A DNA stretch of 14,587 nt from JAKLHL01 sp964411885 (GTDB lineage Bacteria; Bdellovibrionota; JAFGOL01). Positions 1 to 7,797 of the stretch are shown here, one piece after another (within the stretch, counting starts at the first letter, position 1; every line of letters begins with the position of its first letter). The DNA lies in the NCBI GenBank assembly GCA_964411885.1, contig CAYPMK010000036.1, forward strand, positions 1-14,587, in the 5' to 3' direction. The notes below the pieces were generated by a model. It did no database searches, was not told where the DNA came from, and saw only the letters and a program-made list of their open reading frames with translations. The position numbers and the translations under genes were made by a program.

Positions 1-24
1 GTTAATATTTTATCTGTTTTATAT

Positions 25-471
25 TTATTCTGACTTAGCTGTTTCTTCTGTTGTAGCTTTCTTTGTAGATCTTCTTCTCTTTCTCTTTGGAGCTGTTTTC
101 TTGCCAGAATCATCTGTGCCAAGGATATATTCAAGATATGCCATTGGAGCATTATCTCCAGCTCTATAACCAGCTTTTGTTATCCTTGTATAGCCACCAT
201 TCCTTGTCTTAAAAGTCTCTGCGTATTCGCTAAACAGTCTTTTAAAAGCATCTTTTGTAGTAAGCCATTCCAAAGCTTCTCTTCTTGCAGAAAGGGTACC
301 TTTCTTTGCTAGTGTTACAAGCTTATCTGCTATCTTTCTTACTTCTTTTGCTCTTGTAACAGTAGTTTTAATACGACCTTTAGCAACTAAAGAATCTGTT
401 ATGTTCCTTAATAGTGCCTTTCTTACATCTGGCGTTACGCTAAATTTTCTTCCACTCTTGTTGTGTCTCAT
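25..471 (-). CDS. rplQ: 50S ribosomal protein L17
   Basis: L17 is a large-subunit protein found only in bacteria and their organelles; it binds 23S rRNA near the exit-tunnel side. The product is 148 residues. It opens with the family signature MRHNKSGRKF and has the conserved core to about residue 118, including TRNGGYTRI near residues 89-97 and the AYLEYILG end. Residues 119-148 form an extra tail, first very basic (KRKRRRSTKK) and then acidic, so the protein is longer than the roughly 120-residue core. The ATG follows a GAGGTGG ribosome binding site. It is the last gene of the alpha operon, 29 bp after rpoA. The remaining 24 bases of the window after its TAA show no terminator hairpin, so the end of the transcript is not visible. 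Confidence 0.97.
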   Translation of the reverse strand: MRHNKSGRKFSVTPDVRKALLRNITDSLVAKGRIKTTVTRAKEVRKIADKLVTLAKKGTLSARREALEWLTTKDAFKRLFSEYAETFKTRNGGYTRITKAGYRAGDNAPMAYLEYILGTDDSGKKTAPKRKRRRSTKKATTEETAKSE

Positions 472-500
472 ATTACCACCTCAAAACCCTTAAGTTCTTT

Positions 501-1547
501 TTATTCGTCGAATTCCTGTCCTACACCACTTGGACTATCTGAAGGCATTTCCCAACCTTCAACTTTCATACCAAGACTTAAACCCATTTCAGCGAGTATA
601 TCTTTTATTTCATTCAAAGACTTTCTACCAAAGTTCTTTGTCTTAAGCATTTCACCTTCTGTTCTTGAAACAAGTTCACCTATGTATCTTATATTTGCGT
701 TATGCAAACAATTAGCTGATCTTACAGAAAGCTCTAGCTCGTCGACAGTTTTGTTGAGATAATCCAACAACTCACCACTTATCTTGCTAATTGGTTTATG
801 TTCGTTGGTAGGTTCAGATTCCTCTGTAAAGTTTATGAATATGTTCAAATGTTCTTTTAGTATCTTAGAAGCATAAGCAACAGCATCTTCTGGAAGTATT
901 GTACCATCTGTCCATACTTCAAGTATAAGCCTATCATAGTCGGTCCTTTGACCAACACGCGCTGCATCTACGTTGTAGTTAACTCTTTTTATAGGTGAGA
1001 AGAAAGAATCAAGAGCTATAGTTCCAACTGGCATTTCTTCGCTCTTATTTTCTTCTGCTGGTCTGTATCCCCTTCCTCTTTCTATTGTTATCTCTGCATC
1101 GAACTTTCCATTAGAACCTATAGTACAAATATGCTGTTCAGGGTTCAATATCTCTACAGTTTCGTCTAATTGTATGTCTGCCGCTGTAACAATACCTTCT
1201 CCTGATTTCTTTATCCTAAGTGTTTTAGGTTCGTCGCTGAATAACTGGAACCTTACTTGTTTAAGATTAAGTATTATATCAGCAACGTCCTCTTTTATGT
1301 TAGGAATAGCAGAGAACTCATGAAGAACACCCTCTATCTTTAGCGATGTAACAGCCGTCCCTCTTATAGATGATAGTAGCACTCTTCTTAAAGCATTACC
1401 CATTGTAAGACCAAAACCTTTTTCAAGTGGCCTTGCAACAAACTTCCCATATGTATCCGAGATGCTTTCTCTGTCCATCTCTATCATTTTAGGACGTATA
1501 AGACTTCTCCAGTGCAAAGCATCAACGGTTTTTTGTGTATTTTCCAT
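501..1547 (-). CDS. rpoA: DNA-directed RNA polymerase subunit alpha
   Basis: The alpha subunit dimerises to scaffold assembly of beta and beta' and contacts promoter UP elements and activators. The product is 348 residues, slightly longer than the 329 of E. coli. The N-terminal dimerisation domain spans about residues 15-240, with the signature DTYGKFVARPLEKGFG (31-46) followed by GNALRRVLLSS (50-60). A charged linker lies near 241-255. The C-terminal DNA-binding domain spans about 262-330, with LSVRSANCL (273-281), whose Arg276 corresponds to E. coli Arg265, and KNFGRKSLNEI (304-314). A short acidic tail follows. The ATG has a rather G-rich AGGGGG ribosome binding site. It sits 19 bp after rpsD, the usual alpha-operon position. 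Confidence 0.98.
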   Translation of the reverse strand: MENTQKTVDALHWRSLIRPKMIEMDRESISDTYGKFVARPLEKGFGLTMGNALRRVLLSSIRGTAVTSLKIEGVLHEFSAIPNIKEDVADIILNLKQVRFQLFSDEPKTLRIKKSGEGIVTAADIQLDETVEILNPEQHICTIGSNGKFDAEITIERGRGYRPAEENKSEEMPVGTIALDSFFSPIKRVNYNVDAARVGQRTDYDRLILEVWTDGTILPEDAVAYASKILKEHLNIFINFTEESEPTNEHKPISKISGELLDYLNKTVDELELSVRSANCLHNANIRYIGELVSRTEGEMLKTKNFGRKSLNEIKDILAEMGLSLGMKVEGWEMPSDSPSGVGQEFDE

Positions 1548-1566
1548 ACTACTGCCCCCTTATTAC

Positions 1567-2193
1567 TTATTTGGAGTAGAGCTCTACGATCAGACGTTCT
1601 TCTACGTCAGCCGTAATATCGCTTCTTACTGGCAGATCAGTTACAGTACCCTTGAAGGCACCACCGTCGACGGCTAGCCATCTTGGTATTTCTTTCCTGC
1701 CTAAAGACTGAATATTCTCTACGAACACAGGATTAGTCCTGCTCTTTTCTTTTATTAATATTTCATCGCCCTTCTTAACTAACAATGAAGGTATATTCAC
1801 CTTTTTACCGTTCAATAAGAAGTGAGCATGCTTAACTGTTTGTCTTGCCTGTTGTCTTGAACCAACAAAGCCCATTTTATATACAACGTTGTCCAATCTT
1901 CTTTCCAACATAGATAGAAGATTTTCGCCAGTAACACCCTTAAGCCTTGAAGCTCTAACAAAGAATAATCTGAACTGTGTTTCATCAAGTCCATACATTC
2001 TTTTAACTTTCTGTTTTTCTCTGAGCTGAACACCATATTCGGTGAACTTTACTCTTCCTTGTCCGTTAGCTCCCGGAGGATATGGCCTTCTTTCATAGCC
2101 ACACTTGTCGGTGAAACATCTTTCACCTTTAAGGAAAAGTTTTTTACCTTCCCTTCTACATAATTTACATTTAGATCCTGTATAACGAGCCAA
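1567..2193 (-). CDS. rpsD: 30S ribosomal protein S4, zinc-binding form
   Basis: S4 is a primary 16S rRNA binder that nucleates 30S assembly; in E. coli it also represses the alpha operon. The product is 208 residues. It starts MARYTGSKCKLCRREG and carries Cys9, Cys12, Cys26 and Cys31, the C+ (zinc-knuckle) form. The S4 RNA-binding domain follows, with RLDNVVYKMGF and ARQTVKHAHFLLNGKKVNIPS. The start codon is TTG at 2191-2193, backed by GAGGAG at 2202-2207 with an 8-nt spacing. The standard S4 N-terminus begins exactly there, so no ATG is preferable. It lies 34 bp after rpsK and 19 bp before rpoA. Whether S4 autoregulates here cannot be told from the sequence. Confidence 0.97.
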   Translation of the reverse strand: MARYTGSKCKLCRREGKKLFLKGERCFTDKCGYERRPYPPGANGQGRVKFTEYGVQLREKQKVKRMYGLDETQFRLFFVRASRLKGVTGENLLSMLERRLDNVVYKMGFVGSRQQARQTVKHAHFLLNGKKVNIPSLLVKKGDEILIKEKSRTNPVFVENIQSLGRKEIPRWLAVDGGAFKGTVTDLPVRSDITADVEERLIVELYSK

Positions 2194-2227
2194 TGTCGTT
2201 TCTCCTCTTAAATCTTTATTTTATAGA

Positions 2228-2629
2228 CTAGACCCTTCTTCTTTTTGCAGGCCTACAACCATTGTGAGGTATAGGTGTTATATCTTTAACCATACCTACT
2301 TTGAATCCCAAAGTGTTAAGAACTCTGAGTGTAGCTTCTCTGCCACCGCCGGGTCCTGATATGTAAACGTTAACGTTCCTCATTCCTGCATCAAGAGCTT
2401 TTTTGCCGGCAGCCTCGGCAGCTATTTGTGCAGCAAAAGGAGTTCCCTTCCTTGATCCCTTAAAGCCTGCAGCTCCAGATGTTGACCAAGCAATAACACC
2501 GCCCTGAGGATCTGTAAAAGTTATGATCGTGTTATTGAATGAAGCTTGAACATAAACGATACCGTTAGGTACATTCCTTTTCACCTTTTTCTTTGGTGTC
2601 GATTCTACTTTTGACTTCTGTATGACCAT
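2228..2629 (-). CDS. rpsK: 30S ribosomal protein S11
   Basis: S11 forms part of the 30S platform and helps shape the mRNA exit region. The product is 133 residues, the usual length. Recognisable blocks are GIVYVQASFNNTIITFTD in the first third, the glycine-rich SGPGGGREATLR, and the near-invariant end DITPIPHNGCRP followed by AKRRRV. It starts at ATG with AAGGAGA about 10 nt upstream. It lies 30 bp after rpsM and 34 bp before rpsD, in standard alpha-operon order. Confidence 0.98.
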   Translation of the reverse strand: MVIQKSKVESTPKKKVKRNVPNGIVYVQASFNNTIITFTDPQGGVIAWSTSGAAGFKGSRKGTPFAAQIAAEAAGKKALDAGMRNVNVYISGPGGGREATLRVLNTLGFKVGMVKDITPIPHNGCRPAKRRRV

Positions 2630-2659
2630 TCTATTAAATCTCCTTTGTTACCCTGAAAA

Positions 2660-3043
2660 CTACTTCATGGCCTTTATAGATTTTTTACCAGCGACGGTCT
2701 TTTTAGGACCTTTTCTTGTTCTTGCATTAGATCTTGTGTTTTGTCCTCTAACTGGAAGACCTTTTTTGTGTCTTTGTCCTCTATAACAACCAAGGTCCAT
2801 TAATCTTTTTATATTCATGGAAAGATCTTTTCTAAGATCTCCTTCCACTTTATATTTAGCTTCTAGGATCTTCCTTATATTAGCCATGTCGGCTTCTGTA
2901 AGTTCGCTTCCTCTTTTATTTACGTCGATACCAGCTTCTTCTAGTATCATTTTGGAAACTGATCTTCCTATACCGTATATGTAGGTCAAACCAATCTCTA
3001 TTCTTTTATTCGCTGGAACGTCTACACCTGCTATTCTTGGCAT
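2660..3043 (-). CDS. rpsM: 30S ribosomal protein S13
   Basis: S13 sits in the head of the 30S subunit, contacts the P-site tRNA through its basic tail and makes an intersubunit bridge with L5. The product is 127 residues. It begins MPRIAGVDVPANKRIEIGLTY and contains IYGIGRS (helix-two-turns-helix region), CYRGQRHKKGLPVRGQNT and NARTRKGPKKTVAGKK. The ATG has GGGAGGA upstream at a fairly long spacing of about 11 nt. It lies 17 bp after rpmJ and should share the predicted promoter upstream of rpmJ. Confidence 0.98.
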   Translation of the reverse strand: MPRIAGVDVPANKRIEIGLTYIYGIGRSVSKMILEEAGIDVNKRGSELTEADMANIRKILEAKYKVEGDLRKDLSMNIKRLMDLGCYRGQRHKKGLPVRGQNTRSNARTRKGPKKTVAGKKSIKAMK

Positions 3044-3060
3044 TTTATGGAAATCCTCCC

Positions 3061-3174
3061 TTAACCCTGTTTCTGTTTGTGTTTAGTGTTGGAGCATATA
3101 ACTCTTACAACACCTTTTCTTTTGACGATCTTACACTTATCACAGATCTTTTTGACCGATGCTCTGACTTTCAT
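3061..3174 (-). CDS. rpmJ: 50S ribosomal protein L36, zinc-binding form
   Basis: L36 is the smallest large-subunit protein; it binds 23S rRNA late in assembly through a zinc ribbon. I translated it by hand: ATG at 3172-3174 to TAA at 3061-3063 gives 37 residues, starting MKVRASVKKICDKCK and ending SNTKHKQKQG. Cys11, Cys14, Cys27 and His32 form the complete CCCH zinc site, so this is the C+ paralogue. A GGAGG ribosome binding site lies a few bases upstream. The gene follows a 72-bp gap after infA that holds a predicted promoter, and precedes rpsM by 17 bp. Length and all zinc ligands match the family. Confidence 0.97.
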   Translation of the reverse strand: MKVRASVKKICDKCKIVKRKGVVRVICSNTKHKQKQG

Positions 3175-3213
3175 TTTAATCCTCCGAATGCACCTCTAAA
3201 CAAAAGGCAAGTG

Positions 3214-3243
3214 ACTATATATAAAATATCCCTTTGCTGTCAA
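3214..3243 (-). promoter_or_regulatory. Predicted sigma70-type promoter for rpmJ-rpsM-rpsK-rpsD-rpoA-rplQ
   Basis: Read on the minus strand, a perfect TTGACA (-35) at 3238-3243 is followed by TATAGT (-10) at 3214-3219 with an 18-bp spacer. TATATA at 3216-3221 with a 16-bp spacer is an alternative -10. This lies in the 72-bp infA-rpmJ gap, the largest in the window. The start of transcription would fall near 3207, leaving a leader of about 33 nt before the rpmJ ATG that includes its GGAGG site. The inference is that the alpha segment has its own promoter in addition to read-through from upstream. No sigma-factor data are available, so function is not proven. Confidence 0.65.
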
Positions 3244-3246
3244 TAA

Positions 3247-3465
3247 TTATTTCTCCCTGTAAATGATTCTTCCCTTATTAAGATCGTAAGGGGACATTTC
3301 TACTTTAACCTTGTCTCCCGGAAGTATCTTAATGTAGTGCATCCTCATCTTTCCAGAGATGTGAGCTAATATCTTGTGTCCATTCTCCAATTGTACCCTA
3401 AACATAGCATTAGGAAGGGGCTCCAGCACCGTACCTTCCACTTCAAAATAATCTTCTTTAGACAT
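3247..3465 (-). CDS. infA: Translation initiation factor IF-1
   Basis: IF-1 binds the 30S A site, assisting IF-2 and IF-3 during initiation. The product is 72 residues, exactly the family length, and is a single OB-fold (S1-like) domain. Family blocks visible are VEGTVLEPLPNAMFRVQLENG, then HKILAHISGKMRMHYIKILP, then GDKVKVEMSPYDLNKGRI. The ATG follows GAGAGG at about 7 nt. It lies 13 bp after map and 72 bp before rpmJ. Its TAA is only 3 bp from the -35 box of the predicted downstream promoter, so it is probably the last gene of the upstream transcript unit, with possible read-through. Confidence 0.98.
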   Translation of the reverse strand: MSKEDYFEVEGTVLEPLPNAMFRVQLENGHKILAHISGKMRMHYIKILPGDKVKVEMSPYDLNKGRIIYREK

Positions 3466-3478
3466 CCTTAAACCTCTC

Positions 3479-4234
3479 TCAAAGTTCTGTCAATATATAG
3501 GTCCCTTTATCGGTTATTGCAATTGTGTGCTCAAAATGTGCAGAGAGACTACCATCACTTGTAACCGCTGTCCAGCCGTCGTTAAGTACAAAAACATCTG
3601 GTCCACCAACATTCACCATAGGCTCTATGGCAATGGTCATGCCACTAAGTATTTTAGGGCCTGTACCCTTATCCCCAAAGTTTGGAACCTGAGGTGATTC
3701 ATGCATGTTTTTCCCTATACCATGTCCAACAAAATCCCTAACTACCGAATATCCATGGCTTTCTGCATGATCCTGTATGGCGTACGATATATCATGAAGT
3801 CTTCCACCGACCTTAGCGTACTTTATTCCCTCATAGAGAGATTCTTCTGCAACCCTTAACAACCTTCTAGTATCCTCTGAACCGTTCCCTACGAGTATGC
3901 TAAAAGCAGAATCTCCATGATAACCATTACTTATAACGCCAAAATCTATACTTACTATATCCCCATCAAGAATTATCTTGTTCTTTGAGGGTATCCCATG
4001 CACGACTTCACTATTTATTGAGATACAAATAGAGGCTGGATACCCCATATATCCCTTGAAAGAGGGAATTGCATCTGGAGCTATGGTCTTGAGCCTATCT
4101 AAAGCAATGCTCTCTACTTCTAAAGTGCTCATACCAGCTTTTATATGTTTTTTTATGTGGGAAAGCACATCTGCTACTATTCGACCAGATTTTCTCATCA
4201 TCTGTATTTCGTCATCTGATTTATAAAAGATCAA
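3479..4234 (-). CDS. map: Methionine aminopeptidase, type I
   Basis: This enzyme removes the initiator methionine from nascent proteins as they leave the ribosome. The product is 251 residues with the pita-bread fold and no N-terminal zinc-finger extension (type Ia). The five metal ligands fall at Asp97 (SIDFGV), Asp108 (HGDSAF), His171 (GHGIG), Glu204 (IEPM) and Glu235 (FEHTI). His79 and His178, which line the active site, are also present. All match E. coli numbering. The start is TTG at 4232-4234, overlapping the adk stop by 4 bp. GGAGGT lies at 4244-4249, about 10 nt upstream, longer than ideal. Homologues start at this position, which supports TTG over the later methionines 12 and 13. 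Confidence 0.97.
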   Translation of the reverse strand: MIFYKSDDEIQMMRKSGRIVADVLSHIKKHIKAGMSTLEVESIALDRLKTIAPDAIPSFKGYMGYPASICISINSEVVHGIPSKNKIILDGDIVSIDFGVISNGYHGDSAFSILVGNGSEDTRRLLRVAEESLYEGIKYAKVGGRLHDISYAIQDHAESHGYSVVRDFVGHGIGKNMHESPQVPNFGDKGTGPKILSGMTIAIEPMVNVGGPDVFVLNDGWTAVTSDGSLSAHFEHTIAITDKGTYILTEL

Positions 4235-4875
4235 AAACCAAGGACCTCCAGTTGCTGCATCATATAGTTTGGAGATCGTGAAGCATCTATCTTAAGTAAT
4301 ATTTTTTTTGCAGAGTAAAAATCTATTAACGGAGCTGTTTGTTTCTCATAAGTTTCTAGTCTTTCTTTCACTACTTCTTCTGTGTCATCTTTTCTTTGTA
4401 TTAATTTAGTCGAGCATGAGTCACATATACCTTCTACTTTTGGTTTTACAGTCTCTATATGATAAACATTGCCACAAGATGGGCAGCTTCTTCTTCCCGT
4501 GATCCTTCTTACTATAAGACCTTGATCTACGTCTAAAAGTATAACGGCATCTATTTTAAGTCCTTTGTTCTTTATTATTGAATCAAAAGCCTCTGCCTGA
4601 GGAATCGTCCTAGGAAAACCATCAAGTATAAAACCTTTCTTTACATCTTCTTTAGTAAATCTTTCGTCTACAACACCTATGGTTATATCGTCTGGTACAA
4701 GATGTCCGTCTTTCATATATGAAGACGCTTTTACTCCCATAGGAGTATTGCCTTTGACAGCTTCTCTGAACATATCTCCAGTAGAGATGTGAGGTATATT
4801 TAGCTTAGTCTTTAATTGTTGTGCAAGTGTCCCCTTACCGCTCCCGGGGGCACCCAGGAGTATTATAGAACTCAT
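4231..4875 (-). CDS. adk: Adenylate kinase with zinc-binding lid
   Basis: Adenylate kinase interconverts AMP plus ATP and two ADP, keeping adenylate energy charge in balance in the cytosol. The product is 214 residues, the usual long-form length. The P-loop GAPGSGKGT is at 8-16, the AMP-binding segment STGDMFR at 31-37, and DGFPRT at 85-90. The lid (about 125-162) carries Cys131, Cys134, Cys151 and Cys154, a structural zinc site like that of Gram-positive and many deltaproteobacterial enzymes. Its ATG overlaps the secY stop (ATGA) and its own stop overlaps the map start (TTGA), so it is translationally coupled on both sides. Confidence 0.98.
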   Translation of the reverse strand: MSSIILLGAPGSGKGTLAQQLKTKLNIPHISTGDMFREAVKGNTPMGVKASSYMKDGHLVPDDITIGVVDERFTKEDVKKGFILDGFPRTIPQAEAFDSIIKNKGLKIDAVILLDVDQGLIVRRITGRRSCPSCGNVYHIETVKPKVEGICDSCSTKLIQRKDDTEEVVKERLETYEKQTAPLIDFYSAKKILLKIDASRSPNYMMQQLEVLGF

Positions 4876-6194
4876 CCTCTTCTGCCTCTAAGACGTGCAT
4901 TCTTAATAAACCCGTCGTAGTTCCTGGTCAAAAGATATGATTCTATTTGTGATACAGTGTCTAAAGCAACACCAATGAGTATGAGAAGCGAAGTACCACC
5001 AAAGTAGAAAGGTACTTTAAACTTATATGTCATTATTTCTGGTAACACGCAAACAGCAGCTATATATAGAGCACCAACAAGAGTTATTCTTGTTAATACA
5101 GCGTCTATATAATCCGAGGTCGTCTTGCCCGGCCTTATACCCGGAATAAAACCACCATTACGTTTTAAATTCTCTGCAACATCTACCGGATTAAAGGTAA
5201 CTGCTGTATAAAAATACGTGAAGAATATGATAAGAGAAATATATACCAAGTTATAGACCAATGATCTACTCATCATTATCTGCTGAAGATGTTTAAATAT
5301 GCCGACGTTACTAAACTGAGCTATCGTAGCAGGGAACAATATTATTGATGATGCGAATATTGGAGGAATAACACCAGCTGAGTTGAGTTTTAATGGCAAA
5401 TGTGAGTTCTGACCACCATATAGTTTTCTTCCTATTACTCTTTTTGCATACTGAACAGGTATCCTTCTTTGTGATCTTTCCATAAAAATTATGAATGCTA
5501 TAGCAAAGATCATTACTGTTAATACAGCAACTACTGCAAACGCTGTTATCTGTCCAGACTGGAACAATTTTAACGATTGCATAAAACCGCCTGGTATACC
5601 TGCAGCTATACCAGCGAATATTATAAGTGATATACCGTTACCAATACCTCTTTCTGTTATTTGCTCTCCTAACCACATAATAAAAGTAGTACCTGTGGTA
5701 AGAGTTAGAATTGTCATTAATCTAAATGAAAGACCCGGATCTATTACTACCGAAGCTCCATTTGGACTTCTCATTCCTTCTAAACTTTTTGCTATAAAAT
5801 AACTTTGGACTACACAAAGAACGACGGTGCCATACCTTGTATATTGAGTTATTCTTTTTCTTCCAAGATCACCTTCTTTAGAAAGCCTTTCTAAAGCAGG
5901 AAGTACTATGGTCAAAAGTTGCATAATAATGGATGCACTTATGTAAGGCATTATACCAAGAGCGAAAATAGAGAATCTCTTAAGAGCTCCTCCAGAGAAC
6001 ATATTAAAAACGCCAAAGATGGTACCACTTGCCCTTTCAAAAAAAGCAGATAAGGCAACTGTGTCTATACCCGGTGTTGGTACATGAGACCCTAACCTAT
6101 ATACAGCGATAATGAATATTGTGAACAGTATCCTTTTTCTTAGTTCTGGTATTTTAGATATACTTGCCGCACCTATCCCCCCGGTAGTACTCAA
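4872..6194 (-). CDS. secY: Preprotein translocase subunit SecY
   Basis: SecY forms the protein-conducting channel of the inner membrane, with SecE and SecG as partners and SecA or the ribosome as motor. The product is 440 residues with ten hydrophobic segments near 21-37, 75-97, 122-137, 157-177, 187-203, 217-238, 273-292, 312-333, 369-387 and 398-414. Family motifs include KIPELRKRILF (14-24), VPTPGID after TM1, GNGISL (186-191), RRIPVQYAKR (243-252), GGFIPGIRPG (347-356) and the C-terminal LLTRNYDGFIKNARLRG. The start is TTG at 6192-6194, overlapping the rplO stop as TTGA. A GGAGGTGAT sequence 7 nt upstream makes this start convincing. It is coupled to rplO and adk. Confidence 0.98.
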   Translation of the reverse strand: MSTTGGIGAASISKIPELRKRILFTIFIIAVYRLGSHVPTPGIDTVALSAFFERASGTIFGVFNMFSGGALKRFSIFALGIMPYISASIIMQLLTIVLPALERLSKEGDLGRKRITQYTRYGTVVLCVVQSYFIAKSLEGMRSPNGASVVIDPGLSFRLMTILTLTTGTTFIMWLGEQITERGIGNGISLIIFAGIAAGIPGGFMQSLKLFQSGQITAFAVVAVLTVMIFAIAFIIFMERSQRRIPVQYAKRVIGRKLYGGQNSHLPLKLNSAGVIPPIFASSIILFPATIAQFSNVGIFKHLQQIMMSRSLVYNLVYISLIIFFTYFYTAVTFNPVDVAENLKRNGGFIPGIRPGKTTSDYIDAVLTRITLVGALYIAAVCVLPEIMTYKFKVPFYFGGTSLLILIGVALDTVSQIESYLLTRNYDGFIKNARLRGRRG

Positions 6195-6640
6195 GCTATC
6201 ACCTCCGCTTTTCCGCCAGATTTAGTTAACTTTTTAACAGCTGAGTCGCTGAACTTGTGAGCTTTTATATTGTATGCTTTATCAACGCTTCCTGTTCCAA
6301 GTATTTTAAGACTCTCTTTTTGTGATTGCTTAATAACACCAAATTCTACCAAAAGATCTGGAGTTATTTCTTTATCATTAGGAAGAGTGTTTATTCTTGA
6401 AAGATTAACAACTGTATATTCCTTTCTTGCAAAATTGGTAAAACCAAATTTTGGTAATCTTCTTTGAAGTGGCATCTGACCACCTTCAAAACCAACCTTA
6501 TGATACCCACCACTTCTTGCTATCTGTCCTTTGTTACCTTTCGTCGAGGTAGAACCGTGTCCACTGCTGTTACCTCTACCCAATCTTTTTGTTTTGTGTT
6601 TTGCACCCTTTGAAGGTTTTAGTGTTCCTAGCTTTATCAT
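6191..6640 (-). CDS. rplO: 50S ribosomal protein L15
   Basis: L15 binds 23S rRNA late in 50S assembly. The product is 149 residues. It has the N-terminal pattern LKPSKGAKHKTKRLGRG, the glycine-rich extension with SGHGSTSTKGNKGQIARSGG, and FEGGQMPLQRRLPKFGFTN. The usual basic residues in the SGHG stretch are partly replaced by Ser/Thr, which is mild variation only. Its ATG overlaps the rpmD stop and its TGA overlaps the secY TTG start, each by 4 bp. This is the classical spc order L30-L15-SecY. Confidence 0.98.
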   Translation of the reverse strand: MIKLGTLKPSKGAKHKTKRLGRGNSSGHGSTSTKGNKGQIARSGGYHKVGFEGGQMPLQRRLPKFGFTNFARKEYTVVNLSRINTLPNDKEITPDLLVEFGVIKQSQKESLKILGTGSVDKAYNIKAHKFSDSAVKKLTKSGGKAEVIA

Positions 6641-6852
6641 AATGTAACCTCTACCATGTGTATTATCTTGTTTATCATACCCCTAACACAAGGAGTATCT
6701 TCTAAAGTTACTGTTTTGTTCATCTTTGTAAGTCCTAAACCTTTTACGGTAGCTTTTTGTTTTGGTGTACAAGCTATAGAACTCCTGATCAATTTAACTT
6801 TAATTGTTTTACCCTTTGCAGCGGTGGTCTTTTTCTTTTTTTCAACAGCCAT
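6637..6852 (-). CDS. rpmD: 50S ribosomal protein L30
   Basis: L30 is a small large-subunit protein of about 60 residues in most bacteria. The core here begins at IKVKLIRSSIACTPKQKATV and ends NKIIHMVEVTL, which is typical, including the KGLGLTKMNKTV segment. It is preceded by a lysine/alanine-rich extension (AVEKKKKTTAAKGK) of about 15 residues. I chose the ATG at 6850-6852 (71 residues). A GTG directly before it (6853-6855) would add one residue. The AGAGG site is 9 nt from the ATG and 6 nt from the GTG, so either could be used. It overlaps rplO by 4 bp and follows rpsE by about 20 bp. Confidence 0.93.
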   Translation of the reverse strand: MAVEKKKKTTAAKGKTIKVKLIRSSIACTPKQKATVKGLGLTKMNKTVTLEDTPCVRGMINKIIHMVEVTL

Positions 6853-6874
6853 CACAAAATACCTCTTTGATTAT

Positions 6875-7384
6875 TTAGCGATCCTCTACGGATACAACAG
6901 TTTTTCTTGCTTCTGAATACTTTTCAGGAGTCTTCATGCTAAGCAATCCTTGCAATGTAGCTTTAACGACATTGTGAGGATTATTTGAGCCAAGACTCTT
7001 TGTTAATATATTCTTAAAACCAGCAGCTTCTAGTATAGCTCTTGCAGCGCCACCGGCGATAACACCAGTACCACCACCAGCTGGTTTCATGACCACTTCA
7101 GCAGAACCAAATCTTCCTTTAACAGCGTGCGGAATAGTTCCTTCCATCAATGGCACAGCGACCATGGTCTTTTTTGCTTTCTCTGATCCCTTTCTTATCG
7201 CTTCTGGGACCTCTGCTGCTTTACCAAGACCAATGCCTACTTTACCATTACCATCACCTACGACCACTAAAGCGGAAAAGCTAAATCTTTTTCCTCCCTT
7301 AACAACCTTGGCGACCCTGTTAATAGCCACTATCTTATCAACATATTCGTTAGTAGCTTCTTTGTTATTACTCTTGAATGCCAA
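6875..7384 (-). CDS. rpsE: 30S ribosomal protein S5
   Basis: S5 contributes to decoding fidelity and to the mRNA entry channel. The product is 169 residues. The double-stranded-RNA-binding-like N domain has INRVAKVVKGGKRFSFSAL (21-39) and VVGDGNGKVGIGLGKA (41-56). The C-terminal part has PAGGGTGVIAGGAARAILEAAG (101-122), then the SNNPHNVVKAT stretch. The start is TTG at 7382-7384, with AGGAGG at 7391-7396 spaced 6 nt, and the start position matches the family. It lies 21 bp after rplR and about 20 bp before rpmD. Confidence 0.98.
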   Translation of the reverse strand: MAFKSNNKEATNEYVDKIVAINRVAKVVKGGKRFSFSALVVVGDGNGKVGIGLGKAAEVPEAIRKGSEKAKKTMVAVPLMEGTIPHAVKGRFGSAEVVMKPAGGGTGVIAGGAARAILEAAGFKNILTKSLGSNNPHNVVKATLQGLLSMKTPEKYSEARKTVVSVEDR

Positions 7385-7405
7385 TCAGCACCTCCTAAAA
7401 CTTCA

Positions 7406-7783
7406 CTATATGGTAAGACCTGCTTCTCTAGCAGCGTCTGCAAGCGCTTTTACAGCGCCATGATATCTATATCCATTCCTATCAAAAACAACTTTCTTTA
7501 TGTTCTTTTCTATAGCTTTTTCTGCAACAAGTTTACCCATCTTTTTAGCACCAGTTACATTTGCCTTTACAAGACCTCTTAGTTCTTTATCCATAGTTGA
7601 ACACTGTAACATTGTACTGCCTGTTTCATCGTCTATAAGTTGAACTACAAAGTGTATGTCACTTTTAAAGACGCTCATTCTTGGGCATTCTGCAGTTCCA
7701 GATAGTTTATTGCGTATCCTATCTTTTCTGAAACGCCTAGAAGCATATCTAGCACTTGTTGTTTTTGTTACCTTCTTAGACAT
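7406..7783 (-). CDS. rplR: 50S ribosomal protein L18
   Basis: L18 binds 5S rRNA together with L5 and L25-type proteins and anchors it in the central protuberance. The product is 125 residues. A basic N-terminus (about 1-30, with RRFRKDRIRNKL) precedes the fold, and the family end FDRNGYRYHGAVKALADAAREAGL is intact. It uses an ATG start with GGAGGAAG upstream, 14 bp after rplF, and is followed by rpsE after 21 bp. Confidence 0.98.
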   Translation of the reverse strand: MSKKVTKTTSARYASRRFRKDRIRNKLSGTAECPRMSVFKSDIHFVVQLIDDETGSTMLQCSTMDKELRGLVKANVTGAKKMGKLVAEKAIEKNIKKVVFDRNGYRYHGAVKALADAAREAGLTI

Positions 7784-7797
7784 TATAAACTTCCTCC

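Noticed and set aside
1..24. A possible terminator after rplQ
   Set aside because: The 24 bases are AT-rich without a stable inverted repeat; the true end lies outside the window.
1812..2036. A 74-codon minus-strand open frame inside rpsD
   Set aside because: It lies wholly within S4 in another frame and shows no family features.
3175..3206. A possible S4-binding pseudoknot in the leader before rpmJ and rpsM
   Set aside because: Only a weak 5-bp stem with a large loop is visible, and nothing resembles the E. coli alpha-operon pseudoknot convincingly.
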